64,000 bases of DNA from Lachnospiraceae bacterium (GCA_017472605.1 JAFUPV010000038.1:95503-159502); one strand, 5' to 3'. Positions 52,054-61,921 are shown, counted from the first letter of the stretch. Notes: generated by a model not told the origin, from the sequence alone. Translations and numbers: made by a program.

Positions 52054-52989
52054 ATGGCTAGAACTATGGCTAAAGTATCTATGAAAAGTAAAATAGGATA
52101 CACATTGAGAGACATGAAGCGCAGCATTCCGCTGTACATCATGATCGCTCCGTTCATGATCGTGTTCCTCCTGTTTGTTGTATATCCTGTCCTTCAGGCA
52201 ATATACTACAGCTTTACAGACTTCAATGTTCTGGAAAAGGCAAACTTTATCGGATTTGATAACTATAAGAAGCTGATCCTGGATGATGAAAACTTCATCA
52301 CTGCGATCAAGAATACCTTCATCATCGCTGTCATTGTCGGACCGGGCGGATACATTCTGTCCTTCCTTCTTGCATGGATGCTGAATGAGCTTCCTCATAA
52401 GATCAGTTCCGTACTAACCGTTATTTTCTACGCGCCGTCCATGGCCGGTGCAGCAGTAGTTACCGTGTTCCGTCAGATTTTTGCAGATGACAGTACCGGT
52501 TACTTAAACGCAATCCTTCGCAACCTTGGAATCACCAAAGAGGCAATCCTGTGGCTGTCTGACAGCGAATATGTTATGATCGTTGTTATTCTTGCTTCCC
52601 TCTGGACCAGCCTTGGTGTTGGATTCCTTTCCTTCGTAGCTGGTATCAAGGGCGTTGATGAGGCTCAGTACGAGGCTGGTTCCATCGACGGTATCAAGAA
52701 CCGCTGGCAGGAACTCTGGTTCATCACTCTGCCGAACATGAAGCCGCAGCTTCTGTTTGGTGCCGTTATGCAGATCACCGGTTCCTTATCCGTTGGTGCA
52801 ATGGGCGACCTGATTGTTGGTTTCCCGAGCCCGAACTATGCAACTCATACCATCGTTAACCACCTGAATGACTATGGTTCCATCCGTATGGAAATGGGCT
52901 ATGCGTCAGCGATCGCAGTTATCCTGTTTGTCATCATGATCGTATGCAACATGCTGATCCAGAAGCTGCTTCGTAAGGTAGGTACGTAA
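52054..52989 (+). CDS. Sugar ABC permease A2
   Basis: 311 residues, UgpA/LacF type, full-length partner of the truncated A1. Opening PLYIMIAPFMIVFLLFVVYP, then FDNYKKLI and IFYAPSMAGAAVVTVF. EAA loop YEAGSIDGIKNRWQELW, then TLPNMKPQL. It ends RKVGT, as A1 ends GKVGA. SD AAAGGAGG. Twenty-two bases separate it from B2. Confidence 0.95.
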   Translation: MARTMAKVSMKSKIGYTLRDMKRSIPLYIMIAPFMIVFLLFVVYPVLQAIYYSFTDFNVLEKANFIGFDNYKKLILDDENFITAIKNTFIIAVIVGPGGYILSFLLAWMLNELPHKISSVLTVIFYAPSMAGAAVVTVFRQIFADDSTGYLNAILRNLGITKEAILWLSDSEYVMIVVILASLWTSLGVGFLSFVAGIKGVDEAQYEAGSIDGIKNRWQELWFITLPNMKPQLLFGAVMQITGSLSVGAMGDLIVGFPSPNYATHTIVNHLNDYGSIRMEMGYASAIAVILFVIMIVCNMLIQKLLRKVGT

Positions 52990-53011
52990 TGAGGAGAAAG
53001 GAAGGGTAGAT

Positions 53012-53938
53012 ATGAATGCAATAACAAAGCTTTATACGTGGTATATGAGCCGCAAGAAGACGAAGGATTTCAAACCGTTCGTTAAGAAGTCCAAGAGAAG
53101 CTTCTGGGGTAACGTAATCCTCGGCGGATTCCTTCTTGGCTTAGGCTTCCTGTTCTTTTTCCCGGTACTGTACATGCTCAGCCAGTCTCTGAAGCCGATG
53201 AACGAAATGTTCATCTTCCCGCCGAAGATCCTGGTTCAGGAGCCCACACTGGATAACTATCGTGACTTTTTCAATGTCCTGGCAAACACGGTTGTACCGT
53301 TTACCAGATATCTGTTTAACTCACTGTTAGTCGTTGTTGTCGGTTCTGTGCTTCACATCGTGGTTGCTTCTCTTTGTGCATACCCGCTGTCCAAGTACAA
53401 GTTCCCGGGTTCAAAGATTATCAATCAGTTGATTGTTTACTCCCTGATGTTCAACTCAGCCGTTACCATGATTCCGAACTTCCTGACAATTTCCAAGCTT
53501 GGTCTTCTGGATACTCAGGCAGCGATCATCATTCCTGGTCTTGCTTCCACACTGGGCCTTTACCTGATGAAGAACTTCATGGAGCAGATTCCGGACAGTT
53601 TGTTAGAGGCTGCACAGATCGACGGTGCAGGCTATGTCCGCATTCACTTCAGAATTGTTATGCCGATCGTGAAACCGGCGTTAGTAACTGCTTTTATCCT
53701 GGTATTCCAGAGCTTCTGGACCAATACCGGTGACAAGTACATTTACACGGAGGCAGAGAAGGGATTCGCTTACATGGTAGGACAGCTGTCCAACGGTAAG
53801 GTTTCCGGTCTGGGAAGCTCCTATGCCGGAATTTCCGCAGCATCCGCTGTTATCATGTTCGCTGTACCGTTAGTTGTATTCCTGATCATGCAGAACAACG
53901 TGGTATCTACGATGGCAACATCTGGTATGAAAGAGTAA
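53012..53938 (+). CDS. Carbohydrate ABC permease B2
   Basis: 308 residues, MalG/UgpE type. A basic N-terminus (SRKKTKDFKPFVKKSKRSFW) precedes six membrane segments. LKPMNEMFIFPPKILVQEPT is near-identical in layout to B1. EAA loop LEAAQIDGAGYVRIHF, then VMPIVKP. C-terminus MATSGMKE. SD GGAAGGG before ATG 53012. Pairs with A2. Confidence 0.95.
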   Translation: MNAITKLYTWYMSRKKTKDFKPFVKKSKRSFWGNVILGGFLLGLGFLFFFPVLYMLSQSLKPMNEMFIFPPKILVQEPTLDNYRDFFNVLANTVVPFTRYLFNSLLVVVVGSVLHIVVASLCAYPLSKYKFPGSKIINQLIVYSLMFNSAVTMIPNFLTISKLGLLDTQAAIIIPGLASTLGLYLMKNFMEQIPDSLLEAAQIDGAGYVRIHFRIVMPIVKPALVTAFILVFQSFWTNTGDKYIYTEAEKGFAYMVGQLSNGKVSGLGSSYAGISAASAVIMFAVPLVVFLIMQNNVVSTMATSGMKE

Positions 53939-53948
53939 GGGGTGGCAT

Positions 53949-56027
53949 ATGCAGAAATCGAAAAAGTTTGCAGGTAGATACCTGCTTGTGCTCGCGCTGA
54001 TGCTGGGGATGGTTCTTGGCATGTGCACTTCATCTTTTGCGTCAGATACTTATACCTACGACATCTGGGGAAACACAAAGGACGCTCCTGCAGCCTATGA
54101 GCTGGAGCAGACCGTTTATGCGGAGGAGATGGGCCTGGAGTCCAATACCATGTTTACCGGTGTGTTTGCCAGAAACGGAAAGGTATACGCAATCCTTAAT
54201 GGCGCTGTTGTTATTACGGATGAAGATTTTACAGAGTTTAAGTATATCAGAGAATATACACGTGACGACGGTACAGAAGACAAGGTCTCTGCACCGACCG
54301 GTATTTATGTAACTGAAGATGATCACATCTACATCTGCGAAGAATCCAAGGGTGAGATCGTCGAGTTTGATGAGAATTTAGAGTGTGTCCGTGTGCTGGG
54401 CGATCCGAACTGTATCGGACTGACAGCAGGATACAAGCCTTCCAAGCTGGTTGTTGACAGTGTTGGCCGTATCTATGTACTGGTTAAGAACTGTTACGAA
54501 GGTTTTGCGGAGCTGAATCCGGACGGTACCTTCAACCGTTACATCGGCGCAACTCCTGTAACTGTGTCTGCAGTGGAGCGTATGTGGCGTTCATTACAGA
54601 CAGAAGAGCAGAGATCAAGAAGTGCTCTGTGGCTGCCGACCACCTACAGTGATCTGGCAATTGACCAGGATGGATTTATTTTCGCAAGCATCAGCGGCTC
54701 CACCACTGTGGATCCGATCCGTAAGCTGAACTCTTCCGGTGATGATGTTATGAAGGAATCCGAGTTTGTTGAGAGACCGATGGGCGACTATGCTGCCGGT
54801 TCCTCCCTGTCAAACCTGAGAAACATCGCAGTAGCAGAAGACGGACGCTTTGCCGTTCTTGACTCCAACTATTCCAGAGTATTTGTATACAGTGCAGATG
54901 GTAACCTGATGTACGAGTTCGGCGGACGCGGTCAGGTAGAAGGAAAGTTCAGCAGCCCGGTTGGTCTTACCTTCATGGGCGAGAAGATCCTGGTTGTGGA
55001 TCTGACCCATCGTTCCATCGAAGTGTTTGCACCGACCCTGTACGGTTCCCTGATCAACGACGCGCTGGAAGCACAGTCCCGTTATGCCTATGATGAGGCT
55101 GCTGTATACTGGGAGCAGGTTCTGGACATTAACAGCACCTTCTTCTACGCAAATCTTGGTCTTGGTAAGCATCAGCTTCGAAACGGCGAATATGAAGCGG
55201 CAATGGACAACTTCTATGCCGGCGGTGACCGTTCCTACTATTCCAATGCCTATGCAAATGTTTCCAAGGCATGGATGAAGGAGAACTTCGCTCTGATCGT
55301 TGGCGTGATCGCTGCGATTATCGTTCTTCTGATTGCTGTTGCTCTGTTTAAGAAGTTCGGACCGAAGAGTCAGAAGGAGACAAAGCTCAGCCTGGCATGG
55401 AAGAAGCTGAAATTCACCATGTTCAAATGGCCGGGATACGTTCTGTCCAGTCCGTTCAAGGCATTCGATGACGTAAAATATTACAACGACGGTTCCCTGC
55501 TGTTCAGCGTAATCGTAATCATCGCTTACGGCTGGATCGCATTGATCAAGTACCGCTACACCGGATTTATGCTCAGCTTTGTTGACCTGGAAAATGCAAA
55601 TACACCAATGATCGTTGGAAGTGCAATTCTTCCATACGTTGTGTTCATTCTTGGTAACTGGGCTGTTGGCGTTCTTCTTTCCGGTAAGGGACGTCTGAAG
55701 GATATCACAAAGGTTGTCGGCTACTCTCTGTATCCGGCATGCTGGCTGAATCTGGTTGGAACAATTCTTTCCAATTTCGTAACAGAAAACGATGCGGCAA
55801 TTGTTGGCGCTCTGTTTGTTCTGGGAATGGTGCTGTTCTTCTTCTACATGTTTGTAGGAACCATCATGGTTAACCAGTATTCCTTCACCAAGAACGTGGC
55901 AACGCTGTTTCTGAGTGTCGTAGCAATGCTGCTGATCATTTTCGTCATGCTGCTGTTCGCAACTCTGTTTGTACAGTTTGTAAATGACATCATTTCAATT
56001 GTTACAGAAGTTAATCTGTTGATGTAA
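53949..56027 (+). CDS. NHL-propeller/Yip1 fusion protein
   Basis: 692 residues. Signal peptide (about 1-33, ending SSFAS), NHL-like propeller (about 60-385: GIYVTEDDHIYICEESKGEI, NIAVAEDGRFAVLDSNYSRV, then FSSPVGLTF), TPR-like stretch (LEAQSRYAYDEAAVYWEQVL), and a membrane segment (ALIVGVIAAIIVLLIAVALF). The Yip1-type domain (about 490-690) has GNWAVGVLLSGKGRLKDITK. It joins in one chain what module 1 codes as two overlapping genes (1518-3056 and 2989-3621). This shows the propeller is outside, linked through one helix to a multispan membrane domain. It starts ten bases after B2 and ends 16 bases before DUF5696. Function unknown. Confidence 0.87.
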   Translation: MQKSKKFAGRYLLVLALMLGMVLGMCTSSFASDTYTYDIWGNTKDAPAAYELEQTVYAEEMGLESNTMFTGVFARNGKVYAILNGAVVITDEDFTEFKYIREYTRDDGTEDKVSAPTGIYVTEDDHIYICEESKGEIVEFDENLECVRVLGDPNCIGLTAGYKPSKLVVDSVGRIYVLVKNCYEGFAELNPDGTFNRYIGATPVTVSAVERMWRSLQTEEQRSRSALWLPTTYSDLAIDQDGFIFASISGSTTVDPIRKLNSSGDDVMKESEFVERPMGDYAAGSSLSNLRNIAVAEDGRFAVLDSNYSRVFVYSADGNLMYEFGGRGQVEGKFSSPVGLTFMGEKILVVDLTHRSIEVFAPTLYGSLINDALEAQSRYAYDEAAVYWEQVLDINSTFFYANLGLGKHQLRNGEYEAAMDNFYAGGDRSYYSNAYANVSKAWMKENFALIVGVIAAIIVLLIAVALFKKFGPKSQKETKLSLAWKKLKFTMFKWPGYVLSSPFKAFDDVKYYNDGSLLFSVIVIIAYGWIALIKYRYTGFMLSFVDLENANTPMIVGSAILPYVVFILGNWAVGVLLSGKGRLKDITKVVGYSLYPACWLNLVGTILSNFVTENDAAIVGALFVLGMVLFFFYMFVGTIMVNQYSFTKNVATLFLSVVAMLLIIFVMLLFATLFVQFVNDIISIVTEVNLLM

Positions 56028-56043
56028 GAAAGGAGGCGTAACG

Positions 56044-58596
56044 ATGAAATATAAAAATCTGACAGCAGGCGCAGCTGCACTCGTTTTATGTGCGGCGATG
56101 CTTGGTGGATGTAAGGATTCCGATACGTCGACTACAGTCAATACGGTGGAAACGGGATATTGGGCATCTCAGGAAGTGGAGAGCATTAAGGGCAATGGCT
56201 TTCTTGACATTGCTACCGGCGAAACAATGAAACTCCAGCTTCACCCAAGAACTGCGACAATCCGTTGGTACAACATGGAAACAGAGACGTATTGTGACAC
56301 CAATTTAAGCAATGACAAGAATCTGACGAGCATCAAGGATAACGAGAAGTCCGATGCGATTGTTACCTACTACAGCGGTACCAACAGCAATCTGTATCAG
56401 ACCTCCAGTTCCTATGATACGTTCAGCATGGGTGTTGACAGAAAGCAGTTTTCCTATCAGTACATCGATAATGGTATCCGCGTGATCTATGCGCTGGGTG
56501 ACAATTCGATCACTTATAAGAACTTCCCGAAGTACATTTCGAACGAGCGTATGCAGGAATTTGTTCTTCAGTATCTGACTCCGGTTGAGCAGGAGCTGCT
56601 GGAGAAAAACTATTACCGCCACATGACAAACGGTACCTGGGCAAGAAGCTCCAATAAGGATGCTCCTCTTGGTCCGATGGAAGTTACCGAGCTTTATAAG
56701 TACTTCTATGAAACCGGTTCCTATACCATGGAAGAACTCTATACAGACCTGGAGGCTTGTGAGGAGAAAGAAGAAGAGTACCCGAGCAACCTGACAATCA
56801 GTTTTGCAATCGACTACACGCTGGACGGCGACGAGCTTGTTGTAAGTGTTGATACAAGCAAGATTGAGAGTGATGAGGATCATCCGATCCGCAGCATCAA
56901 CCTTCTTCCCTATTTCCTGACTTCCAACACAATGGGAGAGGAAGAAGAGGAAGGCTACATGTTCGTTCCGGACGGCAGCGGCTCTCTGATCTATCTTGAC
57001 AGCAAAAAGACAACAGAAACCAACTATACCGCATCCTACTTCGGCGGCGATAAGCTGGTGGACGCAGAAACCTACAAGGCTGGCGAGCAGAACATGATGC
57101 TCCCGGTATTCGGTATGAAGACCAACAACAGTACTGTTTTCGCAGTTATTGAAAACGGTGCTGAGATCGCAACACTGAGTACTTATATCAATGGTTCCAT
57201 TAAGTCCGAGGCTTACAGCAAGATGAACATAAGCTTCGATATTCGTCCGCAGATGATCATGTCAACGGACAGTGCAGAGGCATTCAATGTCTTTAAGGTA
57301 TCGGATGATGTATACGATGAGGATATTACTCTTCGCTATTACTGGCTCGGCGCAGATGCAGACTATGTGGATATGGCAAACTGCTACCGTGAGTATCTGG
57401 AAGAGAATGGTGAGCTGACTGCGGAAGCAGAAGAAGAGGAAGCTCCGTTCTTCATCGAGGTTCTTGGTGTAACGGATAAGACAAAGTATATGCTTGGTTT
57501 CCCGTATGAAGGAAAGCAGGTAATGACCACGTTTGATGAGGCGAAGGAAATCCTGTCTGAGCTGAATGCTTCCGGCGTGAAGAATGTGAAGCTGATCTAC
57601 AGCGGTATGCTCAACGGCGGTATGAACCAGCGCTCCCTGACAAACGGTGTAAGCTTTGCATCGGATCTTGGCGGTAGCAAGGCGTTTAAGAACCTGGTTG
57701 AGTATGCAGAGTCCATCGGTGCAGAGGTATATCCAAACCTGATGATGCAGTCTGCTTACACAAAGAAGGGTCTGAGCGGCTCCAACGCGGCATACAACAT
57801 TGTAAACGCAATGGCAAAGATCTACAAGTTTGATCCGGTTCTGGAAAAGGTATCAACGGAGACCAGCTATCCGAACATCCTTGTAAATCCGAATTACATT
57901 ACAGAGTATCTGGCTGATGCAAAGGCATCCTATGAGAAGAAGGTTGGTCTGACTACACTGGCATCCAGCGATCTGATGTCCTACCTGGGCACCAACTATC
58001 GTGACGAACATGTAGCGATGGGAACTGCGGATGATATCTATGAATCTGCGGCAGCAGAGCTCTCTGACGGTATGTCACTGATGCTGTCCAATCCGATCTC
58101 CGAGGCATATGCGTACAGTACCTATCTGACGGATATCCCGGTTACCGATGGCGGCACACGTATTCTGGACGCGTCCGTTCCGTTTGTTCAGCTTGTTCTT
58201 GACGGCTACAAGACCTATTCAACAGAAGCGATGAACCAGCAGACGACCGATATTCAGGTTGACTTCATGCGTGCAATCGAAACAAAGAGCGCACCGAAGT
58301 TTACTCTGATCTATCGTGACAGCGCAGATCTGGAAGGAACCAGTCAGGAGAACCTGTTCACGGTTGACTACAAGTTCTGGAAGGACAGCCTGGGCACTTA
58401 CTATGCGGAGTATCAGGAGTTCTATGAGGCAGTAAAGGGCGCTGAGATCGAAGCGCATGAGCTGTTTGAAAAGGATGAAAATCTTCGCGTTGTAACTTAT
58501 TCCAATGGAGTAAAGATTTACTTCAACTACAGTGATCTGGATGAAAAGATTGACGGAGTTTCCGTTCCTGCATTCAGTTATATAATTGAAAAGTAA
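56044..58596 (+). CDS. DUF5696-like lipoprotein, module 2
   Basis: 850 residues. The signal peptide ends in a lipobox MLGG-C with C23, so it is lipid-anchored, unlike the helix-anchored paralogue at 3636-6212. The N-terminal half is beta-rich (VRVIYALGDNS-type and EEEEGYMFVPDGSGSLIYLD runs align with the paralogue's EEGYMLVPNASGSIIYF). The second half is barrel-like (VMTTFDEAKEILSELNASGV, VKLIYSGMLNGGMNQ, VGLTTLASSDLMSYLG) and ends VVTYSNGVKIYFNY. Conserved acidic residues in the barrel could be catalytic, but none can be assigned. SD AAAGGAGG. It stands between the NHL-Yip1 fusion and permease C2, as in module 1. Confidence 0.77.
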   Translation: MKYKNLTAGAAALVLCAAMLGGCKDSDTSTTVNTVETGYWASQEVESIKGNGFLDIATGETMKLQLHPRTATIRWYNMETETYCDTNLSNDKNLTSIKDNEKSDAIVTYYSGTNSNLYQTSSSYDTFSMGVDRKQFSYQYIDNGIRVIYALGDNSITYKNFPKYISNERMQEFVLQYLTPVEQELLEKNYYRHMTNGTWARSSNKDAPLGPMEVTELYKYFYETGSYTMEELYTDLEACEEKEEEYPSNLTISFAIDYTLDGDELVVSVDTSKIESDEDHPIRSINLLPYFLTSNTMGEEEEEGYMFVPDGSGSLIYLDSKKTTETNYTASYFGGDKLVDAETYKAGEQNMMLPVFGMKTNNSTVFAVIENGAEIATLSTYINGSIKSEAYSKMNISFDIRPQMIMSTDSAEAFNVFKVSDDVYDEDITLRYYWLGADADYVDMANCYREYLEENGELTAEAEEEEAPFFIEVLGVTDKTKYMLGFPYEGKQVMTTFDEAKEILSELNASGVKNVKLIYSGMLNGGMNQRSLTNGVSFASDLGGSKAFKNLVEYAESIGAEVYPNLMMQSAYTKKGLSGSNAAYNIVNAMAKIYKFDPVLEKVSTETSYPNILVNPNYITEYLADAKASYEKKVGLTTLASSDLMSYLGTNYRDEHVAMGTADDIYESAAAELSDGMSLMLSNPISEAYAYSTYLTDIPVTDGGTRILDASVPFVQLVLDGYKTYSTEAMNQQTTDIQVDFMRAIETKSAPKFTLIYRDSADLEGTSQENLFTVDYKFWKDSLGTYYAEYQEFYEAVKGAEIEAHELFEKDENLRVVTYSNGVKIYFNYSDLDEKIDGVSVPAFSYIIEK

Positions 58597-58612
58597 GGAG
58601 GGGTGAGACAAG

Positions 58613-59524
58613 ATGAAAAATAAGAATGCAAAAGCATCGAAGGGTCTGTCCTATAAGAGACTCAGTTTCGAGAAGAAAACTGCGTTCTGGGGCGTGCTTT
58701 TCCTGCTCCCGTGGCTGTTCGGTCTGATCTTCTTCTTCCTGAAGCCATTGTTAATGATGGTATGGTATTCTCTTTGCAGCGGTGAGTTTGTAAAGGGTGT
58801 ATACAAGGGTAAGTTTGTAGGACTGGATAACTTTAAGTACGCGCTGACGGTTGACGCGGATTTCTCCAGACAGCTGATTACGGCTGTGACTGAGATGCTT
58901 ACTAATGTTCCGATTCAGATTTTCGTATCTCTGTTCATTGCGATCCTGCTGAATGGTGAGTATAAGGGAAGAGGCTTCTTTAGAGCAATCTTCTTTATCC
59001 CGATCATTCTGGCAACCGGAATCACAACCGTTGAGCTGGCTGAGACCGCGCTGAATGAACAGGTATCCGAGTCGGTTGTTTCTGCTGAATGGCTGATCGA
59101 ACTGGTTCAGTCTTCCGGTATCCCGACACAGCTGACATCTCTGATTTCCGGTTATATCTCCAACATTTTTGACGTGGTAACAACTGCCGGTGTACAGATC
59201 CTGATTTTCCTTTCCGGTTTACAGGCAATCTCACCGACTCTGTACGAAGTTGCTCAGCTGGAAGGCTGCTCTGCATTTGAGACCTTCTGTAAGATTACAC
59301 TGCCGATGATCTCTCCGATGATCGTGGTATGTCTTGTTTACAGTATTGCGGAATCCTTTGCAAGCGCAACCGTTACAGAGACCATTTACGATGTTACCTA
59401 CGCAGGTCAGCCTGCTTTCTATGGATATGGCGCAGCAATGAGTATGATCTATTTCGTAGTAGCAGTTGGATGCATCGGAATCATCGTTGGCATTGTATCT
59501 AAGGGGGTATTCTATTATGACTAA
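58613..59524 (+). CDS. Sugar ABC permease C2
   Basis: 303 residues, counterpart of C1. LLPWLFGLIFFFLKP opening, FIAILLNGEYKGRGFFRAIF, the same long hydrophilic insert (about 140-185), EAA loop YEVAQLEGCSAFETF, C-terminus KGVFYYD (C1: KRTFYYN). SD AAGGAGGGG. Its last eight bases overlap the start of D2. Confidence 0.94.
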   Translation: MKNKNAKASKGLSYKRLSFEKKTAFWGVLFLLPWLFGLIFFFLKPLLMMVWYSLCSGEFVKGVYKGKFVGLDNFKYALTVDADFSRQLITAVTEMLTNVPIQIFVSLFIAILLNGEYKGRGFFRAIFFIPIILATGITTVELAETALNEQVSESVVSAEWLIELVQSSGIPTQLTSLISGYISNIFDVVTTAGVQILIFLSGLQAISPTLYEVAQLEGCSAFETFCKITLPMISPMIVVCLVYSIAESFASATVTETIYDVTYAGQPAFYGYGAAMSMIYFVVAVGCIGIIVGIVSKGVFYYD

Positions 59525-60605
59525 GAAAACGAAGAAAAAGAAAATCAGTCATAAGCAGCGAATGCAGATGGCGCAGGAGATGGCCGGCATTAGCTTCTGG
59601 GTTGATTTGAGAAAAGGCCGCCTTAGTAAATACACCATTCAAAAGCATGTAAAGCGCACCATTATGATGATCTTCCGGTATGTCATCCTGATCTGTCTTG
59701 GATTTGTCATCATCACACCGCTTTGGACACTTGCAAAGGATGCGCTGACTCATCCGTCCGCACTGGCAAGTAAGACTTCTGTCTGGGTACCTACCAAGGT
59801 ATCAACTATGTTCTTTGAGATGGCAGCATCGAGAAACCTGATGAATTATGTAAAGACATTGGGCTATACCATTGGCATGACACTGATCCTGATGCTTCTT
59901 CAGGTAACATCAGCCGGACTGGCTGCATATTCCTTTGCAAGATTGAAATTCAAAGGAAGCAACATTCTGTTCGGACTGGTAATCTTTACCATTATCGTGC
60001 CGAGTGAGTCTCTGATGCTGGCACAGTATGCGACATTCCGTAATCTGGATCTCTTTGGAATCATCGCTCACTTTAACAATGGCTCCGGTATCAACCTGCT
60101 TCACAATCCGGCATCCCTGTTCCTGCTGTCGTTTACCGGAATGGGTGTAAAGAGTGGTCTTTACATCTACATCCTGCGTCAGGGAATCAAGGGTCTGCCA
60201 TATTCCATTGAGGAAGCAGCGTTTGTTGACGGTGCAGGCTTCCTGCGTACCTTCTTCCAGATCGTTGTTCCGAGTGCATCCGGTTCCATTCTGACCGTAT
60301 CCGTATTAAGCTTCCTGTGGAACTACACAGATACTTATTACAAGAAGCTGCTTCTGGCAGCAAACACTCCGGACCTGGCGCTGACTTATCACAGACAGCT
60401 GGGTAACATCCGTTGGGGTATCAATGATGCAACGAAAGCGAATGCAGACTGGCTTGCTGCAGTAAACCCGGACAGCCCGTTCGTTCAGAACGCGGTTGCA
60501 TCCGCATGTTCCCTGCTGGTTGTTCTGCCGCTTCTGATCATGTATCTTTTCATTCAGAAGCGTTTTGTACAGGGCGTTGCACGAAGCGGTCTTGGCGGAG
60601 ATTGA
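59517..60605 (+). CDS. Carbohydrate ABC permease D2
   Basis: 362 residues from ATG 59517 (SD AAGGGGG inside C2; the frame from 59466 has no SD). A long basic N-terminus (TKKTKKKKISHKQRMQMAQE) precedes six membrane segments. EAA loop EEAAFVDGAGFLRTFF then VVPS. An insert near residues 285-325 (TYHRQLGNIRWGINDATKAN) is absent from D1. C-terminus QGVARSGLGGD. Last permease of module 2. Confidence 0.94.
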   Translation: MTKKTKKKKISHKQRMQMAQEMAGISFWVDLRKGRLSKYTIQKHVKRTIMMIFRYVILICLGFVIITPLWTLAKDALTHPSALASKTSVWVPTKVSTMFFEMAASRNLMNYVKTLGYTIGMTLILMLLQVTSAGLAAYSFARLKFKGSNILFGLVIFTIIVPSESLMLAQYATFRNLDLFGIIAHFNNGSGINLLHNPASLFLLSFTGMGVKSGLYIYILRQGIKGLPYSIEEAAFVDGAGFLRTFFQIVVPSASGSILTVSVLSFLWNYTDTYYKKLLLAANTPDLALTYHRQLGNIRWGINDATKANADWLAAVNPDSPFVQNAVASACSLLVVLPLLIMYLFIQKRFVQGVARSGLGGD

Positions 60606-60946
60606 TGCAGATTTTGGTGGTTTTTCAAAAAGCGGCAGCTGCGGGAAGAAACATGCTGCCCGCCTTTTGAAAACTGCCTGTTTATGGGGAAGGTGGAAAG
60701 AAATTTCCACCTCCCTGTATGTTAGGATAAATATTGATCCGGTCGGTTAAGTGATGTTTACGACCGTATGGTTAACAGTCCCTGAATCTGTCAATTGCCG
60801 GCTGGCAGCAGGAAATGAGAGGGAAACGCTTAAGGGATGGGATGAGTATTTATCAAAACGGATCGGACGTGTCACCGGCACGTTCGGCCGCGTTAAAACA
60901 AGGAAGTCGGAGGCAGCTCATCCGGTTTCAGAAGGAGGAAAAGGAA
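60606..60946 (+). other. Gap after module 2 with stem-loops, no gene
   Basis: Holds a long hairpin (GTTTTTCAAAAAGCGGCAGC with GCTGCCCGCCTTTTGAAAAC, about 60613-60677) and a second one (GGTGGAAA/TTTCCACC, about 60691-60711). These are a plausible weak terminator or RNA stabiliser for module 2. A CGTGTC/GGCACG hairpin lies near 60868-60882. No convincing promoter or protein was found; SD AAGGAGG at 60932 belongs to the next gene. Confidence 0.5.
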
Positions 60947-61672
60947 ATGTATAACAGAAAGCTGATGAGACGGCTGCTCCTGGGTGCGTTCTGCATGACG
61001 CTGGCTCTTGGAACAACCGCCTGCAACACAGATAAAGAAAAGACAACAGAAGCACAGACGCAGGCGGAGGAGTCCACAGAGGCGACCACCGTTGACCCGG
61101 CACTGGCAGACGGATGGCATGAGGATGAGAAGGGTACCTACTACATTCTTGACGGAAAACGCCAGACCGGATTTGTGGATCTGACGGAGCATGTTGCTGA
61201 GAATAAAGAAGGCACAATTTTAGCGACCACCTACATCTATGCGTTTGATGAGGAAGGGTATTTATATCCGACCGGCTGGCTGGAAAAAGACGGAGAAACC
61301 TACTATGTAAGAGACAATGGCTGTCTGCAGCAGTCCATCGTTGAGATTGACGGTGTTCATTATGTGTTTACCAGCGATGGAAAGCTGACAAGCGGCATGC
61401 GTTACGAAATCCTTCAGGACTATTCCGGTTTGTTTTACTATGAAAAGACGGGCCGCATTTACAGTACATGGAAGCTGTTCGGAGGAGAGAAATTCTATTT
61501 TGGCGAAGATGGAGCGGCGCTTTCCGGCTGGCAGACCATCGACGGAAAGAAATACTATTTTGGAAACGATGAAAGCTCAAAAATTACGGCTCCCTATGCC
61601 ATGGCAACCGGAAAGCGCACTATCGACGGTGTTGAGTATGATTTCGGTGAGGACGGCGTTCTTGTCGAATAA
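60947..61672 (+). CDS. Lipoprotein with cell-wall-binding-type repeats
   Basis: 241 residues. Signal peptide ending in lipobox GTTA-C (NTDKEKTTE follows), then a Thr/Glu/Gln-rich spacer. After that come repeats of the choline-/glucan-binding type with G-W-x-x-x-[DN]-G-x-x-Y-[YF]: TGWLEKDGETYYVRDNG, KLFGGEKFYFGEDGAALS, SGWQTIDGKKYYFGND, KRTIDGVEYDFGEDGVLVE. Such repeats bind wall polymers or glucans when they follow an enzyme; here nothing else is attached. ATG 60947 follows AAGGAGG by eight bases. It may be a surface glycan-binding protein for module 2. Function unproven. Confidence 0.78.
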   Translation: MYNRKLMRRLLLGAFCMTLALGTTACNTDKEKTTEAQTQAEESTEATTVDPALADGWHEDEKGTYYILDGKRQTGFVDLTEHVAENKEGTILATTYIYAFDEEGYLYPTGWLEKDGETYYVRDNGCLQQSIVEIDGVHYVFTSDGKLTSGMRYEILQDYSGLFYYEKTGRIYSTWKLFGGEKFYFGEDGAALSGWQTIDGKKYYFGNDESSKITAPYAMATGKRTIDGVEYDFGEDGVLVE

Positions 61673-61747
61673 ATGTCCCTGTTTTCAATGCTTCGTTTGA
61701 AGCTTGAAAAATAGATAAGAAAGTACAAAAAGAAGCAAAAAAATCGC

Positions 61748-61779
61748 TTGCCATTTTCATAGGCTTGATATAAAATGGC
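61748..61779 (+). promoter_or_regulatory. Promoter with overlapping inverted repeat, before GH29
   Basis: TTGCCA (61748-61753), 17-base spacer, TAAAAT (61771-61776). GCCATTTT (61750-61757) and AAAATGGC (61772-61779) are perfect inverted repeats that cover both hexamers, a good repressor site. The rest of 61673-61921 has only a small GCTTC/GAAGC hairpin at about 61689-61703. Confidence 0.65.
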
Positions 61780-61921
61780 AGGACTGAATGTGAACTGCAT
61801 TCAGAGGCACCGCAGAGGAGCGCGGATTTCGAAATGGATCAGGAACTGGCAGCAGATGGTAAAGACTGCTTTGTTTGTGGAATCCGGTTCAAATGGGAAG
61901 AACTGCGGTGAAGGAGGAACG

